A program made the position numbers and the translations under genes. This document shows, in pieces, positions 26,549-35,483 of a stretch of 64,000 nucleotides of DNA. The stretch covers positions 15,530-79,529 of the forward strand of contig JBCBUE010000009.1 of assembly GCA_039818285.1 (NCBI GenBank), given 5' to 3'. The notes beneath the pieces are model-generated. The model saw only the letters and a program-made list of their open reading frames with translations. It was not told where the DNA came from and ran no database searches. The first letter of the stretch is position 1. Each line of letters opens with the position of its first letter. This DNA comes from JBCBUE01 sp039818285 (lineage in GTDB: Bacteria; Planctomycetota; Phycisphaerae; Phycisphaerales; Phycisphaeraceae).

Positions 26549-27133
26549 TTAGCTGGCGTTCTTGCCGGCGCTGTCGGCCGAGGCCTGGGCCGGGGGCAGC
26601 AGCACGGTGTCGATGACATGGATCACGCCGTTGCCGGCGGCGATGTCGGTCTTGATGACGTTGGCGTTGTTGATCATGACGCCCTCGTCGGTGGTCTGGA
26701 TGTTGATCACGCCGCCCTGGAGCGTCGCGGCCTCATCGAGCGTGACGACCGTGCCCGAGGGGACCTCGCCGTCGATGACGTGGTAGAGCAGGATGGCCTT
26801 GAGGGTCTCCTTGTTCTCCGGCTTGAGCAGCGACTCGACGGTGCCGTCGGGCAGCGCGGCGAAGGCCTCGTCGGTCGGGGCGAGCACGGTGAACGGGCCG
26901 CCCTGATCGAGCGTCTCGGCCAGGCCGGCGGCCTGGGCGGCGGCGAGCAGGGTGTTGAACTTGCCGGCCTGCTGGGCGGTGCCGACGATCGACGGCTTCT
27001 CGGACGCGCTGGCGGTGCTGACGCCGGTCTTGGCGTCCTTGGAATCGCAGGCGTACCCGCCGGCCCATGCCGGGGAAGCGGCGAACGAAGCGGCGGCGAC
27101 AACAGTAACGGCGGTCAAGGAGGAGCGAAGCAT
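26549..27133 (-). CDS. Secreted fasciclin (FAS1) domain protein
   Basis: The 194-residue product has a signal peptide (about 1-24, ending S-P-A-W-A-G) and a single FAS1 domain (about 48-185). The two FAS1 blocks are clear: GGPFTVLAPTDEAFAALPDG (H1) and AAGNGVIHVIDTVLLPP (H2, the usual N-G-x-I-H-V-I-D-x-V-L-x-P), with ILLYHVIDGEVPSG between. FAS1 domains mediate adhesion to polysaccharide or to other proteins at the cell surface. ATG at 27133 has GGAG 8 nt upstream. Monocistronic with its own terminator. A link to the extracellular matrix made by the 36-59 kb locus is possible but unproven. Confidence 0.93.
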   Translation of the reverse strand: MLRSSLTAVTVVAAASFAASPAWAGGYACDSKDAKTGVSTASASEKPSIVGTAQQAGKFNTLLAAAQAAGLAETLDQGGPFTVLAPTDEAFAALPDGTVESLLKPENKETLKAILLYHVIDGEVPSGTVVTLDEAATLQGGVINIQTTDEGVMINNANVIKTDIAAGNGVIHVIDTVLLPPAQASADSAGKNAS

Positions 27134-27253
27134 GGTGGAATCTCCGGGTTGAACGGTTTGGCCGATTCGACGGCCGATGGCAACACTAGATCGCGTCCAG
27201 CAGCCGGGCGGGCCGTGCGACAGCAAGCCGCGACCCAGGGGGCAGAAGCCGCG

Positions 27254-28435
27254 TCAGCGATACTCGATCTCGTAGATGAGCTGGCCGGCGTCGTCGCGAT
27301 GCCAGGCGAGGTGGGGCTCGGGATCGAGCCCGGGGGCCTCGATGCGCGGCGGCAAGTCGCCGCGAGCCGGGGCGAGCATGCGGAAGGGGGCGGTGTGCCC
27401 GCCGGGGCGGTCGAAGACGAAGAGGTCGGGATCGTCGGCGGCGAGGCGGACGGTGAGGCCGTGCGAAACGCGGGTCACCGTGAACGATCGAGCGACGAGC
27501 ATCTGGCGGAGTGCGTCCAGCGTGCCGGGGATGGGCTCGTCGTTCTGGTGGAGGTAGCGCAGGGCGACGCCCAGGAAGTCGAGCCGCTCGGCGGCGGAGG
27601 TGATCGGGTCGGGTTCGTGATCGCGGGCGTGCTCGGACCAGAGGCGCTCGATGCCGGCGAGGCTCTCGACGCCGAAGGCCTCGCGCATCGCGCGGGCGCT
27701 GCGTTGCCCGTCGCTGATCAGCACGAGGTAGCGCTGGAAGGCGTTGCGGTACCGGCCGTCGCGGCCGTGGATGAGGTAGTAAACGAGCGACCACGACTGG
27801 GCGTAGAGCAGCGACGAGCGCTGCGGGTCGGCCGCGAGGGTGTCGGACCAGGTGCGTCCGCTCATCGAGATGATCTCCTCGAGATCGACGGCTCGCTCGG
27901 TCTCGAGGGCGTCGCGGACGAGGTCGATCCGCCGGGCGTCGGCCAGCCCGGTGCGCATGCGCTTGCCGGTGAAGATCGCGTCCTCGAAGTACTGCGCGAG
28001 CCCCTCGTTGACCCACACCGGCAGGTCCTCGCCGATGTAGGCCCAGGCGAACTGATGGAAGCCCTCGTGCTGCAGCACGCGATAGACACGGGAGGTGGCC
28101 TGGTCGTCGATCCAGGTGACCAGCCCCGAGGCGCGGGGCCGGACGAAGAACATCCCGCCGGAGTTGGTGGCGTCGATGCCGAGGTTGTCGAGGAAGTCGA
28201 TGTACTGCTGCTGGTGGGCGAACAGGTAGAGCGGCATGCGGTCGCTGCGCCGGCTGCGGAAGCCGTCGAAGCGTCGCTGGAACTCGACGAACACGGCGTC
28301 CATGTGGCGGCCGTACTCGATGACCTCGTCCCTGGGCAGGTCGGTGTGGATGACGTAGTGGCGGCTGCGATAGGTCTCGAAGCCCGCCGGCTGGGCGATC
28401 GCGGTCGCGGCGCCAAAGAACGCCGTAACAATCAT
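27254..28435 (-). CDS. Secreted zincin-like metallopeptidase (DUF1570 type)
   Basis: The 393-residue product begins with a hydrophobic signal-like segment (about 1-15, ending A-I-A-Q). It contains the zinc motif HEGFH (about 121-125, the HExxH pattern) and, some 20 residues later, WVNEGLAQYFED, the glutamate zinc ligand of gluzincins. This layout matches the DUF1570/peptidase MA families common in planctomycetes. Mature part should act outside the cytoplasm; substrate unknown. The C-terminal third (about 280-393) is a beta-rich domain without motif. ATG at 28435 directly follows an in-frame TTG (28438); neither has a good ribosome site. The reading frame stays open upstream but has no start codon. 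Confidence 0.82.
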   Translation of the reverse strand: MIVTAFFGAATAIAQPAGFETYRSRHYVIHTDLPRDEVIEYGRHMDAVFVEFQRRFDGFRSRRSDRMPLYLFAHQQQYIDFLDNLGIDATNSGGMFFVRPRASGLVTWIDDQATSRVYRVLQHEGFHQFAWAYIGEDLPVWVNEGLAQYFEDAIFTGKRMRTGLADARRIDLVRDALETERAVDLEEIISMSGRTWSDTLAADPQRSSLLYAQSWSLVYYLIHGRDGRYRNAFQRYLVLISDGQRSARAMREAFGVESLAGIERLWSEHARDHEPDPITSAAERLDFLGVALRYLHQNDEPIPGTLDALRQMLVARSFTVTRVSHGLTVRLAADDPDLFVFDRPGGHTAPFRMLAPARGDLPPRIEAPGLDPEPHLAWHRDDAGQLIYEIEYR

Positions 28436-28634
28436 CAAGATCGCTACGACACGACCGAGCGTGGTCGTCGCGGCGATCGGCCTGGCGGCGGCGCGGGTCG
28501 TGGACAGGCGGGAGGTGGTGTCGATCGATCTGGCCCCAACGTACGCCGAGCCGATGGGTTATCGGGAAAGTCGGGCCGCCCCTCCAGCCGCCGACCGCGG
28601 GCGTGCGCCGGTCGGCATCGCCGCGAACGGCGGG

Positions 28635-29549
28635 TCACTTGCCGGCGTAGTCGATCAGCCGGCCGATCTCGCGGCGCAGGTCGCCTCGGTGGACGACGCG
28701 ATCGACAAAGCCCTTCTCCAGCAGGAACTCGCTGCGCTGGAACCCGGCGGGCAACTCTTCGCGGACCGTGTTGGCGATGACGCGTGGGCCGGCGAAACCG
28801 ATAAGCGCCCCGGGCTCGGCGAGGATGACGTCGCCGAGCATGGCGAAGCTGGCCGTCACGCCGCCGGTGGTCGGGTCGGTCAGGACCGAGATGAACAGCC
28901 CCCCGGCGTCGTCCAGCCGGGCCAGCGCCGCGGAGGTCTTGCCCATCTGCGCGAGCGACAGGGCCGACTCCTGCATCCGCGCCCCGCCCGACGCGCAGAC
29001 GACGACCAGCGGCAGGTCCTGATCGACGGCCAGGTCGATCGTTCGGCTGAGCTTCTCGCCGACGACTGCGCCCATCGAGGCCATCATGAACCGGGTATCC
29101 ATCACCGCCAGCGCCACGCGTCGGCCCTTAACGAACGCCCGGCCGCACAGCAAGGCGTCGCGGTGGCCGGTCTTGGATTGCTCCTTGCTGAGCCGATCCT
29201 TGTACGCCAAGCGATCGACAAACTTGAGCGGGTCGCGTGGGCTGAGGTCCTCCCACATCGGCTCGAAGCTGCCCTCGTCGACGAGCTGACGGACGCGCTC
29301 GTCGCCGTCGATGCGGTCGTGGTGACCGCACTCGGGGCAGACGTAGAGGTTCTCGGCCAGGGCCTTGGTGAAGAGCATCGCCTCGCAGCGTGGGCAGCGT
29401 CGCCACAGGCCTTCGGGGACGTCCTTGCTCTTATCGGTCGCGGCGACGTCGTGCCAGCTGAGCGGACGGGCGGCGGGCTTGGTCTTGGAGGCGGTCGAGG
29501 CCGAGGCGCCGTTGGGCGAGCCGTCGGCGAAGGCGGGGGTGCGTGTCAA
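28635..29549 (-). CDS. accD: Acetyl-CoA carboxylase carboxyltransferase beta subunit
   Basis: AccD, with AccA, transfers the carboxyl group from biotin to acetyl-CoA, the committed step of fatty acid synthesis. The 304-residue protein has the N-terminal zinc ribbon of AccD (CPRC near residue 50 and CPEC near 71), then YKDRLSKEQSKTG, VVVCASGGARMQESALSLAQ (the Gly-rich oxyanion region) and LTDPTTGGVTASFAMLGDVI. The start is a TTG at 29549 with GGAG 8 nt upstream; no ATG or GTG is near enough. About 30 residues before the zinc ribbon are low-complexity. Transcribed alone; accA is not in the window. Confidence 0.95.
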   Translation of the reverse strand: MTRTPAFADGSPNGASASTASKTKPAARPLSWHDVAATDKSKDVPEGLWRRCPRCEAMLFTKALAENLYVCPECGHHDRIDGDERVRQLVDEGSFEPMWEDLSPRDPLKFVDRLAYKDRLSKEQSKTGHRDALLCGRAFVKGRRVALAVMDTRFMMASMGAVVGEKLSRTIDLAVDQDLPLVVVCASGGARMQESALSLAQMGKTSAALARLDDAGGLFISVLTDPTTGGVTASFAMLGDVILAEPGALIGFAGPRVIANTVREELPAGFQRSEFLLEKGFVDRVVHRGDLRREIGRLIDYAGK

Positions 29550-29701
29550 GGGCGAGGCTCCGGTCCGACGGGCGTAGGACGAATCGAGCCCGCCGTGGAC
29601 GCGGATGGTACGCCATCGTCGGTCGGGCGGCACCCTTGGGGGCCGTGATCCGCGATCGCGAGCGATCAACGGCGGTTCGGAAGCCCTGACGGCGGTGCCG
29701 G

Positions 29702-30232
29702 TCAGGGCGTGAGGAGGGCGCCGACGGTCGCCTCGCCGGTCGCGGCGTCGACGGTGATCACGATGCGCATGCCGCCGGCCTCGAGCTCGATGGCGGCGTC
29801 GGCGGACTCGTCGAGGTGGCCGAACGCGGCGTAGGCGAGCGTGTCGTCGCCGCCGACGCTCACGGCGTGCAGGCCGACGCCCGTGAGGCTGACGGCCGCG
29901 CCCTGACCGAAGGTGATTAGCCAGGAGCCGCCGCCGCCGGGGTTGGGCAGCGGGGTCGTCGGGGCCGAGGCGGCGGCGACGTGGTAGGTCTCGGTGACGG
30001 TGTTGAAGACGACCACGCGCGGGTCGTCGGCGTGGGCGATCGACTCGATGCGTGCGGCGTCGAGGTCGGCGGCCAGGACCGTCGCGGCGGCGCGCAGCTT
30101 GACGTCGTCCGTGTCGCTGAACAGCGGCACGGCCAGCGCGGCCGCGATGCCGACGATGACGACGACGATCATCAGCTCGACGAGGGTCAGGCCGCGAGCG
30201 GGCACGGGCGTCGGAGCGGGCCGGGGGTGCAT
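29702..30232 (-). CDS. Pseudopilin, GspH/FimT type
   Basis: The 176-residue protein has a short Pro/Arg-rich leader, then the prepilin peptidase site R-G/LTLVELMIVVVIVGIAAALA, with Glu at mature position 5 and a 20-residue hydrophobic helix. A beta-rich C-terminal domain (about 95-176) follows, as in GspH minor pseudopilins. After cleavage it should be packed into a pseudopilus tip. ATG at 30232. It is divergent from the other pseudopilin genes, with 113 bp between the two starts. Confidence 0.85.
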   Translation of the reverse strand: MHPRPAPTPVPARGLTLVELMIVVVIVGIAAALAVPLFSDTDDVKLRAAATVLAADLDAARIESIAHADDPRVVVFNTVTETYHVAAASAPTTPLPNPGGGGSWLITFGQGAAVSLTGVGLHAVSVGGDDTLAYAAFGHLDESADAAIELEAGGMRIVITVDAATGEATVGALLTP

Positions 30233-30345
30233 GTCGGCTGTATCGACCGATCGTGCCGACGGCTTGGCGAGTGCCGCCGGGCATCCGTCACGAGCGGTTC
30301 AACCCGACCGCCGGACCGGCCGACACTGCCGTTGGTGACTTGCGC

Positions 30346-30852
30346 ATGCCCCGACCCCACCCCCATCCCGCCGCCGGCTTCTCGCTGCCCGAGGTGCTGA
30401 TCGCCTCGATGATCGTCGCGATCATCTCGCTCGCCCTCGCGCAGGCGATCGTCGCCGGTCATCAGCAGACCGATAACGCCGTCACCGTGCACCGCGCCGC
30501 GGCGTTGGCCGACTCCATGCTCGAGCGCGTCCTCGCCCTGCCCTACGACGACCCCGAGGGCGAGACCACCGTCGGGCCCGACAGCGGCGAGAGCGGCTAC
30601 ACGCTGTTCGACAACGTCGACGACTACCACAACTACACCGAGGCCGCGGGCGCCCTGATCGATGCCTCCGGCACCGCCTGGCCCAACGACTACCAGGACC
30701 ACTCGAGGTCCGTCCGTGTCGTGAGCGAGACGCTCGATGTCGCAGACCTCGGCGGGACGCACGACGGCATGACCGTGACCGTGACGGTCACGATGCCCGA
30801 CGGTCGGCTGCTGACGGTTCGGCGGTGGGTGCCCTCGGAGGTGTCGTCGTGA
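30346..30852 (+). CDS. Pseudopilin, GspI/PilV type
   Basis: The 168-residue protein has a His/Pro leader and the cleavage site A-G/FSLPEVLIASMIVAIISLA, with Glu at mature position 5. Its short size and the helix start F-S-L-x-E-V-L-I-A match GspI/PilV minor pseudopilins. ATG at 30346 has GGTGA 8 nt upstream. It overlaps the next pseudopilin gene by 4 bp (GTGA). With the following two genes it forms a GspI-GspJ-GspK-like tip set; GspH is divergent. Confidence 0.85.
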   Translation: MPRPHPHPAAGFSLPEVLIASMIVAIISLALAQAIVAGHQQTDNAVTVHRAAALADSMLERVLALPYDDPEGETTVGPDSGESGYTLFDNVDDYHNYTEAAGALIDASGTAWPNDYQDHSRSVRVVSETLDVADLGGTHDGMTVTVTVTMPDGRLLTVRRWVPSEVSS

Positions 30853-31439
30853 CTCGATCGGCACGCCACGAGCGGAGGGGCCTCACGCTGCCCGAGCTGA
30901 TCCTCGCGATGTCGGGCACGGCGGTGGTGTCGCTGGCGGCCGTGACCATGCTCTTCGCCGCGACGCAAGGCGCCGACGACGGCAAGGTGGCCCGCTCGCT
31001 GGTCATCGAGGCCAAGGCGATCTCCAGCCGGCTCAACGCCTCGCTGCGGGGGTGTCGCCAGCTGCTCGACGTCTCCTCGACCCGGGTCATCCTGTGGTCG
31101 GCCGACGACGACGCCGACGGGATGGTGGACACCGACGAGCTCCGCGTCTTTGACCACACCCCGGCCAGCGATCGCCTCAGCCGATCGACGGTCTCCTTGG
31201 CGGCGACGCCGGCCGAGTACGACCCGCTGACCGCCGACTTCGCGTCGATCGTCGCGGCTCTCGACACCGCGACGCAGCTGGACACGACGGTCTGGTCGAA
31301 CCGGGCCGACACGTTCTCGCTGTCGTCCGACGCGCCGGGCGACCCGTCGAGCGCCACGCTGCTGACCTACCGCGTCGGGCTCGTGCACGGCACGCTCTCC
31401 GAGACGGTGGCCCACAGCGTCGCCCTTCGCAACCAGTAA
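30849..31439 (+). CDS. Pseudopilin, GspJ/PilW type, with EF-hand-like loop
   Basis: The 196-residue protein starts at GTG 30849 inside the previous stop (GTGA). It has the prepilin site R-G/LTLPELILAMSGTAVVSLA with Glu at mature position 5. A loop near residue 90 (DDDADGMVDTDE) fits the EF-hand pattern: Asp at 1, 3 and 5, Gly at 6, Val at 8, Glu at 12. Calcium binding is known in several type II secretion pseudopilins, though through other loop types. Position and size fit GspJ, the partner of GspI and GspK in the tip complex. The following gene starts 12 nt downstream. Confidence 0.8.
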   Translation: MTRSARHERRGLTLPELILAMSGTAVVSLAAVTMLFAATQGADDGKVARSLVIEAKAISSRLNASLRGCRQLLDVSSTRVILWSADDDADGMVDTDELRVFDHTPASDRLSRSTVSLAATPAEYDPLTADFASIVAALDTATQLDTTVWSNRADTFSLSSDAPGDPSSATLLTYRVGLVHGTLSETVAHSVALRNQ

Positions 31440-31451
31440 CCGATCCGACCC

Positions 31452-34400
31452 TTGATCCAACACACCCGCCATTGCCACGCCCTGTCGCCGCGCCGCCGCC
31501 GAGGCGTCGCTTACCTCGTCGTGCTGTTTGCGATGATGGTGGGCGTCGTGCTCGCCGCCAGCTTCCTGCGCGGCGCTAACACGACGATCTCGGTCGCGAA
31601 CAACGTGCAGACCCACCCGACGGCACGCGGCGTCGCCGAGTCCGGCCTCGAGCTGGCGGTCAGGCACGTCCAAAGCGACACCGACTGGCGCACCGGCAAG
31701 ACCTCCGGCCAGTGGATGACCGACGTCGCCTGGCAGGGCGGGACCTTCGCCGTTCGTTTCACCGACGACGACGGCGACCTCGCCGACGACCCGGCCGACT
31801 CGGTGACCATCACCGCCATCGGCCAGGTCGACGGGGTCACCCACCGCGTCGAGGCGCTGGTCAAGAGCGCCCTCGGCGAGACCGGCAACTTCCGCCTGCT
31901 GATGGTCGTCAGCGACACCAACAGCCCGACCAGCAACGACCTCGCCAAGATCAGCCTTTTCGAGACGTGGGGCTTCACCGTCTCGACCCTCGACGACGGC
32001 GCGTCGTCGAGCGACTACTCCGACGGCATCGACGCGTCCGACCTGCTCTATCTCTCCGCAAGCGCCGACAGCACCCTCGTCGGCGCGCGGATCGCCAACC
32101 CCGCCGTCCCCATCGCCACCGATCACCCCGGCCTCGTCGACACCATCGGCCTCGCGTCCGCCGACGCCTCCACCACCAGCCGGTCGACCCTGCTGATCGT
32201 CGACAACGTCCACACGATCACCGAGGACTTCACCCGACAGGAGGTGACCGTCGCCTCAACCTCGGTGCCCGTAACCACTTTCGGCGACAACGTCACCGCC
32301 GAGGCCTATGTGCTCGCAACCGCCGGGAGCACGGGCGTGACGCTGGGCGACGCCACGCCGGACCTCGTCCTCGACGCCGGCGCCAAAGGCTGCCTGGTCA
32401 CGCTCAACTCCGGCAGGACCGACGCCAAGGGCCGCACCGCCGCCGCCAAGCGGGCCGCCCTGCCCTTCGCCGGCGCCTCGTTCGACCCGACCAAGCTCGA
32501 CACCACGGGCACGGCCCTCGTCGAAGACACGATCTATTGGCTGCTCAGCGCCGCCGACCTGCCCCGCCCCATCGCCCACTGGCCGCTCGACGAGACGTTC
32601 GGCACCACGGCGCAGGACGTCGTCGGCGGGCTCGACGGGGTGCGCAACGGCGGCATCGGCTTCGGCACCGGGCAGATCAACTACGCCAGCGAGTTCGACG
32701 GCGTCGACGACCACATCCGCGTCCCCAGCCACGACCGGTTCAAGCTCACCAGCACCCTCTCCGTCAGTGCCTGGGCGTATTACGACGGCTTCGGCTCGTC
32801 GGACAACACCGACATCATCATCCGCAAGGGCGAGGGCAACCCCAACAACTGGCAGTTCACCATCGCCAACAAGTACCCCGAGCTGATCCTCGAGGCTTGG
32901 GACAACAGCGGCATCAAGGCCAACACCCAGCTCACCACCGGCCGGTGGTACCACCTCGCGGTCACCTGGGACGGCTCGCAGGTCAAGTTCTACATCGACG
33001 GCGAGCTCGACCGAACGGCCAGCAAGACCGGCACCGTCGGCACAGACGACCGCGACGTGTACATCGGCGCCCGCGCCTCGACCGACCAGACCGACGGCCT
33101 GCTCGACGACATCCGGCTCTACGACCGAGCCCTCTCGGCCGAGGAGGTCACCCAGCTCTACGAGTACGGCCTCGCGCAGGCCGGCGGCATCTTCCCGACG
33201 CTCGTCGCCTCCTACGACTTTGTCGAGCAGAAGACCGCGCCGACCGAGGTCGGCCGGTGGCCCCTCGACGACAACGGCACGGGCGGCGGCGGCGTCCTCG
33301 CCGGCGACGTCGTCGACGTGAACAGCAAGAGCCTCATCGATTCCTATTCGAGCACCCTCGGCGCCTACGACGCCACGTCCAACCGCACCAAGTTCGCCGC
33401 CGTCGCGTCCACGAAGTCTTCAGGCACCAAGATCGCCGCCGAAAACACCACCGTCATCCTCGGGGACGCCTACACCGTCGATGGATCGGGATACAGCGGC
33501 AACCCCGGCACGCTCTCCGGGCAGAAGTACGAGCTGCCCAGCGGCGTGTCCGTCTCGATCCCCGGCGTGCCCGGCGACCTGTCCGCCACCTCCATGGGCA
33601 ACGTCACGCTCCCCGACGACAGCGACGAGATGGGTGAAGAAGATGATGATGATGACAAACTCGGCGCCGACGGCGTGCTCATGTCGGGCGACTACGTCTT
33701 CGGCGATCTCACCATCCAGGCGCCGTCGGTCGGCGGCGGGGCCACCCTCACGGTCACCGGCCACACGCGGATCGACGTCACCGACGACCTGCTGATCGAG
33801 GACGCGGCCGTCATCGTCGTCAACCCCGGCGCCACGCTGGCGATCTACGTCAACGACAGCTGCCGGATCGACGGCGGAGCCCAAGTCAACGCCGACTCGT
33901 CCGCCACCGATCGCTTCACCCTCGTGCACCGGGCCACGAGCAGCTCGAAACGGCTTGAGATCGACGAGAAGGCCGTGGTCGGTGGCTCGATCTACTCGCA
34001 GCAGGAGATCCGCGTCCGCAGCGGCTCGGAGGTCTACGGCGTGGTCGTCTCGAACGACGAGCTCGACCTGTGGAACCAGGCCAAGGTCCACGTCGACCTG
34101 AGCCTGCCCAGCGTCGGCGTCGCCAACCCGCCGGCCAGCGAATCGATCGCGGCCAACCACGGCGAGTTCCGCTCCGGGGCCACCGGCCTCGCGAGCGGCG
34201 CGCTGGGCTCGACCGGTACCGCCGCCGAGTTCGACGGCTCGACGGGTAGCGTGGTCGTCCCTCACCTCGGCACCTACGCGCTCGACACCGGCGCGGTCTC
34301 GCTGTTCTTCTACGCCGACAACCAGTCCGGCAACCAGGCGCTGTTCAGCAAGGACGCCAGCGGCCGCGGCGACGGCGGGCACCTCACCATCGACCTCACC

Positions 34401-35453
34401 GGCGCGACCGTCCGCGTCTCGTACGCGACCGCCACGGCCGACCACGTCCTCGTCGGCGGCAACGCCCAGCCCAACCGCTGGCACCACCTGGCCGTGTCGT
34501 TCGGCCCGTCGGGTCTCAAGACGTTCCTCAACGGCTCGCAGGTCGCCGCGAACACGTCGGTCACCACGGGGTTGGGCGCGTCCTCGGGCGGGACGGGCAA
34601 CGCCGAGCCGATCGTGATCGGCGCCAGCGCCCGCAACAGCGCAGCCGGCGAGGCGGGCTCGCTCACCGATCACTTCGACGGCCGGATCGACGACGTCCGG
34701 CTGTTCGACGCCGAGGTCGACGCGACCCAGGCCGCTCGCCTGGCGGCCGGGAACGACCCCGGCGAGAGCACCGGCGAGGCGTCGATCGCCTACGACGGGT
34801 CGGGCTTCGGCCTGCCCGCCGACCTCACGATCAGCGACGTCGCCCGCACGCAGTGGGTCACCGGCGGCGGCTTGACGATCGACCAGGCCGTGTCGCTCGC
34901 CACCGCCTCGCCGCCGACCAAGGTCTATGACGCGATCAGCGCCACCGGCGAGTTCTCCATCCACGCCGTGTTCACGCCGGCCAACGACACGCAGACCGGG
35001 CCGGCCACCCTCGTGGCCTACGGCGGCTCGGGCGGCGCACGCAACTTCATCGTTGGCCAGAAGCTCGCCGACGCCGCCGCCGGCGTCCGCACCTCCGACA
35101 CCGGCACCTACGGCGGCGCCCAGGCCAACGGAGGGCTCACCCTCGCCCCCGGCACCAAGGTCGACCTCCTGGTCACCTTCGGCCAGGAGTCGATCGGGTT
35201 CTACGAGAACGGCAAGCTGGTCTCGACGGCCGCCCAGACCGGCGCCCTGACCAACTGGTCCAGCGCCTTCAACCTCATCGTCGCCGGCGAGTCCGGCGCG
35301 ACGCGTTCGTGGCTGGGCACGCTGCACGAGATCAACGTGTACGACCGAGCGCTCAACGCCACGCAGGTCGCCAACGTCGCGGCCGGCCTGCCTCCGGGGA
35401 ACAGCAACCAGGCCGCGACGACGTTCTCCGCGACGTGGATCGAGACCGACTGA
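31452..35453 (+). CDS. Pseudopilin (GspK/PilX-like) fused to LamG domains
   Basis: This 1333-residue protein starts R-G/VAYLVVLFAMMVGVVLAA, a prepilin-like site and helix that lacks Glu5, as GspK (the tip pseudopilin) does. Then come: a helical GspK/PilX-like segment (about 40-145); a ThuA/flavodoxin-like alpha-beta domain (about 147-365); a LamG/concanavalin-like domain (about 370-576, with AHWPLDE, DGVDDHIRVPS, WYHLAVTWDGSQVKFYIDG and DDIRLYDRALSAEEV); a middle region (about 576-890) with an acidic EEDDDDDK stretch (near 726) and a beta-helix-like part; and two further LamG-like domains (about 903-1103 and 1146-1316). LamG domains bind carbohydrate or protein. The start is TTG 31452, the only candidate. 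Probably a surface adhesin at a pilus tip. Confidence 0.85.
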   Translation: MIQHTRHCHALSPRRRRGVAYLVVLFAMMVGVVLAASFLRGANTTISVANNVQTHPTARGVAESGLELAVRHVQSDTDWRTGKTSGQWMTDVAWQGGTFAVRFTDDDGDLADDPADSVTITAIGQVDGVTHRVEALVKSALGETGNFRLLMVVSDTNSPTSNDLAKISLFETWGFTVSTLDDGASSSDYSDGIDASDLLYLSASADSTLVGARIANPAVPIATDHPGLVDTIGLASADASTTSRSTLLIVDNVHTITEDFTRQEVTVASTSVPVTTFGDNVTAEAYVLATAGSTGVTLGDATPDLVLDAGAKGCLVTLNSGRTDAKGRTAAAKRAALPFAGASFDPTKLDTTGTALVEDTIYWLLSAADLPRPIAHWPLDETFGTTAQDVVGGLDGVRNGGIGFGTGQINYASEFDGVDDHIRVPSHDRFKLTSTLSVSAWAYYDGFGSSDNTDIIIRKGEGNPNNWQFTIANKYPELILEAWDNSGIKANTQLTTGRWYHLAVTWDGSQVKFYIDGELDRTASKTGTVGTDDRDVYIGARASTDQTDGLLDDIRLYDRALSAEEVTQLYEYGLAQAGGIFPTLVASYDFVEQKTAPTEVGRWPLDDNGTGGGGVLAGDVVDVNSKSLIDSYSSTLGAYDATSNRTKFAAVASTKSSGTKIAAENTTVILGDAYTVDGSGYSGNPGTLSGQKYELPSGVSVSIPGVPGDLSATSMGNVTLPDDSDEMGEEDDDDDKLGADGVLMSGDYVFGDLTIQAPSVGGGATLTVTGHTRIDVTDDLLIEDAAVIVVNPGATLAIYVNDSCRIDGGAQVNADSSATDRFTLVHRATSSSKRLEIDEKAVVGGSIYSQQEIRVRSGSEVYGVVVSNDELDLWNQAKVHVDLSLPSVGVANPPASESIAANHGEFRSGATGLASGALGSTGTAAEFDGSTGSVVVPHLGTYALDTGAVSLFFYADNQSGNQALFSKDASGRGDGGHLTIDLTGATVRVSYATATADHVLVGGNAQPNRWHHLAVSFGPSGLKTFLNGSQVAANTSVTTGLGASSGGTGNAEPIVIGASARNSAAGEAGSLTDHFDGRIDDVRLFDAEVDATQAARLAAGNDPGESTGEASIAYDGSGFGLPADLTISDVARTQWVTGGGLTIDQAVSLATASPPTKVYDAISATGEFSIHAVFTPANDTQTGPATLVAYGGSGGARNFIVGQKLADAAAGVRTSDTGTYGGAQANGGLTLAPGTKVDLLVTFGQESIGFYENGKLVSTAAQTGALTNWSSAFNLIVAGESGATRSWLGTLHEINVYDRALNATQVANVAAGLPPGNSNQAATTFSATWIETD

Positions 35454-35483
35454 CCCCGTCGACGCGTCGGCGTCGCCCGCGGC

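Noticed and set aside
23653..26616. Long open frame (987 codons) on the plus strand opposite the pil operon
   Set aside because: It is antisense to five genes with clear families, rich in Arg/Gly/Leu/Val and lacks any motif. Such frames arise from GC bias at third codon positions.
33420..35327. 635-codon frame antisense to the LamG gene
   Set aside because: Shadow of the LamG coding strand with no recognisable domain.
35454..35483. CGACGCGTCG palindrome as a bidirectional terminator
   Set aside because: The stem is only 5 bp without a loop and neither side has a T-run.
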